64,000 bases of DNA from Oscheius dolichura. Taxonomy: Eukaryota > Nematoda > Chromadorea > Rhabditida > Rhabditidae. The stretch spans positions 5,270,001 through 5,334,000 of the forward strand of contig OW051492.1 in NCBI GenBank assembly GCA_932521035.1, read 5' to 3'. The notes beneath the pieces are model-generated. The model saw nothing but the letters and a program-made list of their open reading frames with translations, was not told the origin of the DNA and made no database searches. The translations under genes and the position numbers were made by a program. How positions within the stretch are numbered: position 1 is the first letter of the stretch; every line of letters begins with the position of its first letter. Shown in pieces: positions 56,050 through 64,000 of this stretch.

Positions 56050-58002
56050 CTAGGACGTGGGTTGAGGCGGGATGTAGCCGCCAAAGCCTTCTTCGAGATC
56101 CTTTGCCAGTGCGATGAGAATACGATCCGAACCCGGAGCTCCGACTATCTGGAAACAGGAAACTCTCTTTTAATTAGAAGGAAAACAGACCTGGACACCC
56201 AGGGGAAGTCCGTTCCGGTCCAATCCCATGGGACATTGGACAGCGGGCAAGGCCAGAGAATTGAAGAGGGCGGTGTAGGCGAAGTTAATGGGGGACAGGA
56301 GAGGCTGGTTGTGGAAGAGGGCAGTGCACGGCCAGCTGGGGAAGAGGAAGACCCCGTCCGAGCCGAGCAGCTCACGCAACTCGCGGATCAGTCGATCCCT
56401 CTTGGCACAGAAGTCCTTCTTGACCTCCTCGCCCATGAAATCGGAGCCATCGATAATCCCGGTTATAATTCCGGCCAAAGTGTGTTTCGACTTGCCCAAG
56501 AAGAACTTTGGCAGCTCGAGGAAACAGTTGACACTGCCTTGTTTGCCCTGGAAATGGATTATCACTGAAAAATAAGAGGCAACCTCAGAGCAGAGCATGT
56601 ATTGCGACATTAGAGGTTCTCCCTTAACTTCCATTGACGTTAAGAAGAACTCAATGGAGTGGCGTACTAGGGGCAGGTCCACTCGGTGGGAGACGATGTC
56701 GTACTTGTTCTCGAAGTACCGTACAGCCTGTTTGATTATTATTTTGAAATATTGGAAGAGAACACACCTTTCGAAGGGCGGATCGCATCTGCCAGTCGAG
56801 GGGTTGGACGAAGGCGTTCTCTTGGATTCCCTCCATGTAGAAGACACGGAGCTTTCGGAGAGAAACTGGCTCATCCAAACGAAGATTTTCGACATTTGAG
56901 CCTCCCATAATCTAAGAGCCGGCGTTAAACACAAACAAAAGGGGAAAGCTACCTTGAGGATGAGAGTGAGGTCCTCGGCAAAGCGACACATCGGGCCGAC
57001 TCTCAACATGCTCGTCTTATAGCCGGAGACGCTGGGGACAGCTCCCTCCAAGGGGACAATGCCCGGGGTCGGTTTCAGACCGAAGATACCGTTGAAGAAG
57101 GACGGCATCCGAATGCTTCCGCCGATGTCGCTGCCTACCCCAACCTGAATGACGAATAACACAAGGAGGCAATAGGCTCACAATGCTGGCTGCTGCTCCA
57201 ATGAGGGCGCCCTCTCCACCGCTACTCCCTCCGCACATCCTCCTGATTTTATATTAGTTAAAACACTCAAGAACCTTACCTGGCATCATATGGGTTGTTT
57301 GTTCTTCCGTAGATACTGTTGATTGTCTCTACCCACATACAAACTTCAGGCACATTAGTGATCGCGAGCAGAATTCCTCCGGCCTCCCTCATTCTATACC
57401 CAAAAATATTAAATAAAGAACAGACAAACCTCGTAACAACTTCAGCAGTTCGGGTACACACAGTATTTCTCCTGTTCCAGATACCACATGTGATAACTTT
57501 CCCCTCCACTTCGAAGGCATCTTTCATGGAGAAAGGCACTCCGGCCAGCGGGTGCTTGGCTACGAACTCATTCAGTTCGTCGTCGTCCATGTCCGTTATG
57601 CGATTGTCCAAATCCCGTGCCTCTTGTCTGGCCTCCTCATAATTTTTCACCACGACGGCATTTATAATGTTGTTCACTTGCTCAATTCTGTGTCTATAAG
57701 GGGGGAAGTGTCAAAAAAGGGTAGGCCAACATACATATAAGCTTCTACCAGATCCGTGGATGTTAACTAAACTTCTATTTCTCTTGGCTATGTCTATGTT
57801 CACTCACATTTCTGTTGGCTATCATCCCGGCTGCTTGAGTAGCGCTAATTTGGAGGAGGTCGTCGGTCGGGCGGGTGACATATATCCTGGTGGTGAAAAG
57901 ATTGAAGAAGGAGTAGCCGATCCGGACGAGGAAGAAGTAGATATTCATCGAGAAGATGATGATCCGGTTGAGGAGTCTAATTATCGGGGACGGCAATTTC
58001 AT
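56050..58002 (-). CDS. faah: Fatty acid amide hydrolase (FAAH2-type amidase signature enzyme)
   Basis: Hydrolyses fatty acid amides such as N-acylethanolamines. The start at 58002 follows a TTCAG acceptor directly, suggesting trans-splicing. The N-terminus is a membrane anchor (MKLPSPIIRLLNRIIIFSMN and further hydrophobic residues). The Ser-cis-Ser-Lys triad is in place: Lys in GVPFSMKDAF, the cis-Ser in GGSSGGEGALIG, and the nucleophile in VGSDIGGSIRMPS. FGLKPTPGIVPLEGAVPSV is conserved. After the LALPAVQCPMGLDRNGLPLG block, a last exon encodes IVGAPGSDRILIALAKDLEE and ends PQPTS-stop at 56050. Length of about 540 aa is normal. Introns are about 40-50 nt. Confidence 0.93.
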
Positions 58003-58514
58003 CTGAACGAGGGGAATCAGGGGAGGAGGAAGAGGAAGAGGAGAGGAGAAGAGAATCAAGAGATCCCGGCTAGGGCAGACTAGGCGGCATGGTTGACCCC
58101 TAGCCGAAAATCAATGGCGGAGTAAATAACACGGAGAAACAACAACACAGTACTTGGAGGAGGAAAACAGGAGGAAGTGGTTCCTGTTGAGATAAATTAG
58201 ACCAGAGGAGAGACGAGATAACAGACGCTTTTTACTCTTTTACCCCTCGGGGAGGATGACGTTGCCAGGAGACGAAGAGAAGCGAGATTCGAAATACAAA
58301 GAACGCTTTCGTCGGATAAGAGACGCTAAAAAGAAGAAAAGGGGATAGGGGGACCGTCGACGGAGGGGACAACGGAAACAACTGGTCTGCTGTTGGTGAT
58401 AAGAGCAAAGTATCGGGGTCGCAGTGTGTACTCTTTGGACAGGTCGAAGCAGACGAGAAATATTCATTTTATGCACATGTACCCACCACCGAATAAGCTC
58501 TATTTCACTCATAT
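58003..58514. other. Intergenic region between MATH-BTB and FAAH genes
   Basis: About 510 bp. It contains the FAAH upstream region and the MATH-BTB 3' UTR. The minus-strand open frames look like 5' UTR or chance sequence. No gene seen. Confidence 0.4.
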
Positions 58515-60109
58515 TTAGTCCTTGAGGAGACGGAAAATCTTTTCCAGAAGCGCAGCCTTTGTGCAGTCACTGAGGTTCTTGTACTCGTCGGTTAATTTCA
58601 AACTCTTTATGTCCTGGACTGATTTAAAGGTTCGGATGCACGTGTCCTGAAAACGAGAATATACGAGAGTCTCCTTGGCTGACCTGTAGCTTGGCCAGGA
58701 GATACTGGTCGGACCACACTAATTTCGTAACTGTTGCAATGTCGTCGGTCGTCATCAGGAACCGCTCACACTCGTCGATGACATATTGGATCTCGAATTT
58801 ATCCCCCAATTCGAGAAGAAACTCCACATTGTCAGCTGGAAATAACTCTATGGGCGGGGAAGGGGAGGACACCTACCAGAGATGGCCTTATGAGACGGGT
58901 AGACTACATTGAGCAGCTCGACAAACTCCTCAAAGATGACGTCTTCCACGGGAATCTCCTTCTTCTCCCGCTCACTGAATTTGGAGAAGAACATGGCGTT
59001 GAAGACGGGCGAATAGAGGGCGAGGTACTGGAAAGAGCAGTCGACGGCCAGGAGAAACTACTCACAGTTTTACTGATATGAAGCTTCTTGCCTTCGATGA
59101 CGAGGACGGCGTCACACGTGTGAGGATGGTAGGAGAGGAAATCGAAACACGGATTCTTCCTGAATACGCGAAGTGTCTTTCGAAAGAAACGAGACTACCT
59201 GACTCCGACGACCTTCTGGACCACGATATGGGCCTCGATGACGGCTCGGTCATTCTTTATGTATCCCTTCTCGTGGCTGGTTATCTCGTTCCAATCCATA
59301 AAAGACGGGAAACCCCAATTGGAGGAGGTGAAGTTGAATTTATTTGTAAACTGAGAGGATGATGGGCAGGAGGACACTCTTACCTGTCTAGAAAAATGGG
59401 GGACGGAGTCCGGCCGTTGGGAGATGAGACGGAACTCGACGACGGCATCGCACGACCAGAGGGTGCTCTCGCTCTCCGGGTTGCAGTCGATGTAGACCGA
59501 GAAGAACCGCTGGTTCGATGTCCTCTTGGTGCATTCCGTCTTGGCCGCCAGTCGCCTGAACAAGTACTATTCGAGGAGGACGGGCAGTCCCTACCAAGGG
59601 AGGTTGGCGATGTAGTGGTAGGAGGTGCTGACCTTCGCCTTGAGGGTGGACATCGGGTGGATGTTCAGTTTGAAGGTGCCTTCCGCTCGAGTCTCTAACC
59701 AATTTCAGGTTGAAGGGGGTAAAAAGGGGGAACCTTGTCTGGCCGCGGCGGCGATGTCGTCAAGTGAGCGGGAAAACTCCGAGCTGCCGCATTCCTGACT
59801 CGGTTTCGAACTCATAGCGGCCAAATCTAGATTTTTATAGAGTATTCCTAAAAACAAGAAGGGAACTCACTTGAGAAGAGCCGTTTCGGGGCAGGGACAT
59901 GGCTAGTGGATGACTGGTGGCGAGTCGGGCTGCTACTTTGGGACCTTGTTCCCTAAAATCATCTCCCTTTGAATAGTTCGAGTAGCTGGAATAAGAAAAA
60001 GAAAGGGAAATGTTACCTGGGAAGGACCTGCGCCCGAGTTCATGAGTTCCTGTAGCCGTTGATGGACGTCGTCCGCATCCAGGTCCTCTGATCCTTCCCT
60101 ATCGTACAT
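58515..60109 (-). CDS. MATH-BTB protein (BATH family), cullin-3 adaptor
   Basis: BATH proteins bind substrates through MATH and cullin-3 through BTB for ubiquitination. Start at 60109 (MYDREGSEDLDADDVHQRLQ). The MATH/TRAF-like domain spans about 59,200-59,800 (TFKLNIHPMSTLKAKVSTSY, FFSVYIDCNPESESTLWSCD, NWGFPSFMDWNEITSHEKGY). The BTB domain follows at about 58,640-59,060 (the pattern KLHISK, AVYSPVFNAMFFSKFSERE, IPVEDVIFEEFVELLNVVYP), then a BACK-like helical end (DNVEFLLELGDKFEIQYVID, LTDEYKNLSDCTKAALLEKI) with stop at 58515. The domain order matches nematode bath genes. Confidence 0.88.
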
Positions 60110-60459
60110 CTCTGCAAATTCTAATTATTTATATTATTTTCCCTTCAAATTATCAGTAGAAATAAGTGAAAAAAGAGGCGAAAAGGAAAAGAGAACGAAT
60201 AATGCGAGAGGTAATGGGCGATATCGATTGGAGACAGCAGCTGAGCATGTTTGGTCGAGAAAAAAACAAACAGCCGACGGTGGTGGAAAAGGAAAGAGAC
60301 CGACGGGGAAATGAAAGGGAAGAGGGCAAACACCGGCGATGTTGGTTACTGGCTGATAATTGATCGACGCCGCGGATAAACAGAATCACATCCGGTTGAG
60401 AACAGTTCGACGGGCGACAATGGGTGTCACTGGGTCAATGCCATTCCCATTTCTGGCCC

Positions 60460-61314
60460 ATGCTTCCCCTCCTTTTGCTACTTTTTCCCGCTCTTCAAGC
60501 CATCAGTCTCCCCCGTCTCGGGGGTATTCCCGTTCCCGGGAGGAGTGTCCCCGTGCTGCGGCTCTTCGACAGCTATGCCGCCAATTGTCGTCCCCGGAAG
60601 CAGGACGACTTCGGGATGGATCAGCTGGCCGAGGTGGGTGACACTGTAGGATAGACACGGCTCCCAGATGTTGAGGTCTCTTCGAGCAGATGAAGTGGCC
60701 CAGAAGGTGTACAGCAGCCTGTTCCAATCGATGGCCGACTACCGGGCCGAGTCCTCCATGGGCCGGTGGTTCCGGGTGGCCGACTCGAGGAGTCTCCACC
60801 TCGACGACTGCGGGGTCTTTGACTGTGAGTGCCTCCTGCCCTGTCCCCTCTGACGTGTTCCAGTTACATTACTCTCGAAATCTGACTATGACGCTACTTT
60901 TTCCTCGGCGGAACACGTTCTCAAGGGTGATCAAATAGTCTCTTACCACGGATTTGGCCGAGTAAAAGGACCCGAGCCGGGGGAGACCCTCCTCCACACC
61001 GGCCACTCAGCCGACCAGTGTCCCTGTAAGTAACACTTCTCCTCTCTATATTCTACTCATCAGATTTCCCCGTAAAAATGGGAGGATTGAACCATCAAGG
61101 AGAGTACGAGTACATGGTGTGGAGTACGCCGTTGAAGTATCCGACCATGGTATTGGCCAGAGACCACGAGAAATTCGAGAAGAAACACAGGAGGGAGGTT
61201 GAGGACTGGACGGAGAAACACGGCTTCGTGTCCCCCATAGCCGCCTTGAACACCAAACTGTTCTTCTCCAAACCCGGTGCTTGTAAACAGACCTACAGCT
61301 ATACGCGGCATTAG
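60460..61314 (+). CDS. Secreted lipocalin, nematode LPR-like
   Basis: Exon 1 (60460 to about 60633) starts with a signal peptide MLPLLLLLFPALQAISLP. After a 34-nt intron the second exon carries the lipocalin GxW motif (MGRWFRVADSRSLHLDD). Further exons give SDYDATFSSAEHVLKGDQIV, a loop with ADQCPYFPVKMGG across a 41-nt intron, and the segment YEYMVWSTPLKYPTMVLARD, which strongly resembles C. elegans lipocalin-related (LPR) proteins of the apical extracellular matrix. Cysteines (NCRPRK, DDCGVF, DQCP, GACKQ) could form two disulphides. Stop at 61312. Ligand unknown. The gene diverges from the MATH-BTB gene. Confidence 0.8.
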
Positions 61315-61663
61315 CTCTGCATTCAATAAATACCTCACGATGGACATCTTTCAAAAGTTTCGCCGAGCTTGGTACACGACATTCTGATCCACCTGTACCC
61401 GCAAACTCTAGATTATAAGCCCATTCTATCCACTTGCCCACTTGTACGGGAATGACACTTTTAAAATAATTTCGACCATTGAAAAGTTTACTTTTTGAAT
61501 AAATGACTGTTATGGAATTAGAACAACATCTAACGAAGGCGACAGGGCTTAGGTGATATCCTTGTAATCACGACCACGGTCTTAATTGTTACAAAATGCT
61601 AAAAAGTGTATAATATAAATAAAAACGTGTAATAGGAAACCTATGCGGGGTTAAAACCAGTCA

Positions 61664-61771
61664 TTTTGGGGGGTTTGGGTCGAAAAGGACCCCGGGTCAA
61701 AAAATCCCCAGGGCCCGGGGCCGGGCCGGGCCTTGCCCAAAAAAAAGGCCCGCCCCTAACGGCAACCCTAG
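61664..61771. repeat. GC-rich low-complexity element with GGGCC runs
   Basis: Runs of GGGCCCGGGGCCGGGCCGGG, then an A-run, then GGCCCGCCCCTAACGGCAAC. The two halves can pair as a hairpin. The ending resembles terminal motifs of dispersed repeats in invertebrate genomes. No coding potential. Confidence 0.55.
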
Positions 61772-61829
61772 GTATGACAGAGGATAAATAATAACAATGT
61801 ACTAATATTTATACTGTGATCACAGAATT

Positions 61830-62230
61830 TCAGAGATGTTTGAAGAATCTAGTGACAAATTTAAAGATGGGGCGCCGGTCGAATTGGCCCGTCATCGCGT
61901 CGAGGAGTTCTCTGCTCGGCTGATATCTCCCTTGGCTGTAGTTGAAGAATCTGAAGAGCCAGTATAAAATGGGGTCGGTGACTAACGTGTAGTTTGCTCC
62001 GTCCAGATTGGGTTGATAGCTCTCCTCCCTGGCCAGCAGCTCCCTGATGACGCCACCAGGTGGAACCAGTTATTCCGTCTTCCTGCAAGTGTCTCGAGGA
62101 AGCTGTGGTCCTCTACATCGGAGTGGTCGTAGCACAGGGCAAGCAAGTCATCGCGGCTGATAGAGCGCCCATTCTCAGAGTAGCTCATGAATTCCTGGTC
62201 GTATTCGGAGATTTCAGCGAGAAAACTTTT
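61830..62230 (-). CDS. Unknown C-terminal exons
   Basis: An exon near 62060-62230 encodes EFMSYSENGRSISRDDLLAL and DHSDVEDHSFLETLAG. A second frame at 61830-62050 encodes LLAREESYQPNLDGANYTLV, PILYWLFRFFNYSQGRYQPS and ends RFFKHL-stop. The frame shift between them would need a short intron ending GTCATCAG; a clean GT donor was not found. It may be the 3' end of the gene with the RNase H-like exon upstream, or a decayed gene. No family recognised. Confidence 0.35.
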
Positions 62231-62306
62231 TTTATTGGTGAAAGTTGAAAAATGACAGAGAAGTTCACTGAAAAGGGAAAGTGAAAAGAGAGAGAGAAGT
62301 GGCCTA

Positions 62307-62329
62307 CCCCCCCCCCCCCCCCCCCCCCC
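62307..62329. repeat. Homopolymer C23 (G23 on the coding strand)
   Basis: Twenty-three consecutive C. It lies exactly at the 3' edge of the RNase H-like exon and could encode poly-Gly or be an assembly or replication artefact. Confidence 0.9.
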
Positions 62330-62479
62330 TTGGCCAGTCGGTCCGCAGCCTCATTCCAGCAGTCGTCCCCGTGTGCTGCTACGTGAAACCAGTGGATATA
62401 TACATTGGAAGACAAGGCGTATATTTCCTGGATCAGATCAAGATTCTCGATGTGACCAGTAGCTCTTCTCCAGCCTCTT
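62307..62479 (-). CDS. RNase H-like C-terminal exon (fragment)
   Basis: After a TTATAG acceptor the exon encodes RGWRRATGHIENLDLIQEIY, then VYIHWFHVAAHGDDCWNEAA and DRLAKG. The VxxHxxxxGNExAD-type motif (here VAAHGDDCWNEAADRLAKG) is the C-terminal signature of RNase H1-fold enzymes, including the loop His and the last Asp. The upstream half with the DGS and central Glu motifs was not found, so it is partial or broken. The exon runs straight into a 23-base G tract and then a GTAGGC donor-like site. Confidence 0.5.
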
Positions 62480-62619
62480 CTATAACAAGAATTGCAGGGG
62501 CAGGCTTCTGTGGATCTGGACGCCAGAAAGAAGCTGTAAATCAAAATATTCGGTTTCGGACTGCCCAAGGACGAGGGCCGCGGCGGCGAGCATGACATCA
62601 ACATATGACATTTGAACAT

Positions 62620-63333
62620 ATGAGGAGACAGGTCAACTCGGGAGGACCAGGGGCATGATCAATAATCACCGAGTGACCTGGGACAGGCTGAGGAGCAGAT
62701 GACGCGGAACGGGAGATGTACATAGCCTGACCCAGGTACATGAGAAGTACGTGTGGGAGAAGAGTCTCGGTAGGTTGAATCATTCCATTACGGACACGGT
62801 CACCTCAGGGGCGGGTGGCCGCCGCTTACTACAGAGGTACTTACCATCGACTGTAAACTGGGGGTTCCTATAATTTTGATCATGTTGATTTTTTTAATTT
62901 CGAGACTAGCTTCTCGTCGGGATGATTCTTTGACTTGTCCATGATCTGTTCTTACGTCAGAGGTGGCTCCTGCATGGGTCTTATCACACCCTCCGAGTCT
63001 TTTATGTCAAGCACGCGGGATAGTCCGTTCTCATGTTTCGATACAGTCTATTGTTCCAGTCCATCCTACCTCTTTAGTTCTTCTTCCCCTTACCTCTTCT
63101 GTTCTTTTCCGTCATCTCTTCCCTGCTTCATTCTAATACAAGTTTCTTCCTCGTGCCTCGTGACGTTCCAGATGTTTCGAGTAATAAATCACACGGTACC
63201 ACACCCTCCCGCCCGTAGGAGATCCGTTATCGAGCTTGTAAACCGGGTCATAAAATCAGTTACTTCAATTATCTTTACAATATTCTTCGTCGAAGTCAAT
63301 CGCCCTCTAGACTCAACGAAGCCCCATTCTCGG
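62620..63333. other. Intergenic region
   Basis: About 700 bp with no supported gene. T/C-rich from 63,040 to 63,170. Presumed upstream region of the saposin-like gene. Confidence 0.4.
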
Positions 63334-63818
63334 ATGACTCGTCTCCTCGTCTTCCTGCTCGCGGTGTGCTCGGCCCGGGCCTTCATCCTCCCCTTCGCCA
63401 CGCAACGTCCGATTGTCAATTTCGACGGGCCTTATTGCCATTCCTGTGAGGTAGGCATAAGGAATACCCCGGATATAGCAATTTCAGATGATAATTAACG
63501 ATGTCAAGGGTGACTACAAGGGGAACTTCAGGTATGCCGGAGGAGGGGGCCGTCCACAAACTACACCCTTGCAGACACGTCACCCCCGAACAACTTCTGG
63601 CCACTTTGGACCAGGAATGTGACAATAATTTTGGAGGGGTAAGAGTAGTTTCTTTTCTTGAGAGAGGCTCTTTTGAAGGAAATCAACCAGCAGTGTCGGG
63701 CTATCTCCGCGGCCAACGTCAACGCCATCCTCTTCGACCTGCAGGTAGGGACCCGAAGCGGATATCCTAGGGCATTCTCTGAGGATTCAATAAGGAGGAT
63801 GTAAACAGTAGTATATAA
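63334..63818 (+). CDS. Short secreted saposin-like protein
   Basis: Exon 1 (63334-63450) has a signal peptide MTRLLVFLLAVCSARAFILP and ends PYCHSCE. Spliced exons then give MIINDVKGDYKGNF, HVTPEQLLATLDQECDNNFG and ALLKEINQQCRAISANVNAI, followed by LFDLQ and a likely last exon EDVNSSI-stop. CxxC at the start and two further Cys in helices 2 and 3 fit the first four of six saposin-B cysteines, as in nematode SPP antimicrobial or lipid-binding proteins. The last two cysteines were not found. Introns are 28-48 nt and the 28-nt one is doubtful. Confidence 0.6.
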
Positions 63819-63927
63819 TCGGTCGGGTCTTGGCCAATTTTTCTACCCACAGTGTGGAGGTCCGTCTCAGCCGGGTGCGCTGAGTAGATAGGGGAGAACT
63901 CTTTCAAGGCAAGACGGCGCCTCCATG

Positions 63928-64000
63928 GGCCATGGCGCAGTCGGCAGGCCTCCGGACCGCAATGCGGTGAAAACACGGATCGATTCCCATGCGCGCTACA
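63928..64000 (+). ncRNA. tRNA-like sequence at the window edge
   Basis: A-box TGGCGCAGTCGG and B-box-like GGATCGATTCCC at tRNA spacing. An internal CCGGACCGCAATGCGG stem resembles that of the tRNA-like sequence at 24527. T54 is replaced by A and the T-arm pairs poorly, so a pseudogene or tRNA-derived repeat is more likely than a working tRNA. The 3' flank lies outside the window. Confidence 0.35.

Overview
This is nuclear DNA from a multicellular animal, most probably a nematode. Genes are dense and interrupted by very small introns (many 32-45 nt) with T-rich TTTYAG acceptors. Several start codons sit directly after an orphan acceptor (for example 1275, 4760, 58003), as expected for spliced-leader trans-splicing. 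The gene set also fits: a collagen XVIII of the cle-1 type with FN3 domains and three start sites, a myosin IX of the hum-7 type, an LPR-like lipocalin, a short saposin-like protein, and housekeeping genes of animal type. The tiny introns suggest an early-branching (enoplean) nematode, but the species cannot be named from the sequence. No bacterial operon, prophage or CRISPR array is present.

Layout. 1-4.8 kb: DMAP1 (-), RPS20 (+), a small RING-WWE (RNF146-like) protein (+) and an unknown gene (-). 5.3-13.7 kb: a full-length myosin IX / RhoGAP gene (-) with an unrelated gene nested on the opposite strand in one intron. 14-16 kb: intergenic DNA with a foldback repeat. 16-18.3 kb: an unknown gene, a PaREP1/HEPN-like gene and a truncated adenain/Polinton-type protease-like gene. 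18.9-20.8 kb: a receptor tyrosine kinase with a minimal ectodomain. 21-23.5 kb: ATP synthase OSCP and RPS27. 24.5-26 kb: tRNA-like sequences and a TMEM26 homologue. 26.4-35.2 kb: a CHD7/Kismet-type remodeller. 37-40.6 kb: an unknown gene and bifunctional peptidylglycine alpha-amidating monooxygenase. 41.6-46.8 kb: an AT-rich housekeeping block (CRIPT, PRPF4, RPB3, PSMA7). 47.8-55.9 kb: collagen XVIII. 56-64 kb: fatty acid amide hydrolase, a MATH-BTB protein, a lipocalin, RNase H-like fragments, a saposin-like gene and a tRNA-like sequence at the right edge.

The genes do not form one pathway. Two compositional classes alternate: AT-rich housekeeping genes and GC-rich developmental, secretory or cytoskeletal genes. 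Exon joins were worked out by hand from reading frame, GT..AG sites and family resemblance. Gene ends are reliable where a stop or start is named, but individual splice sites are approximate.
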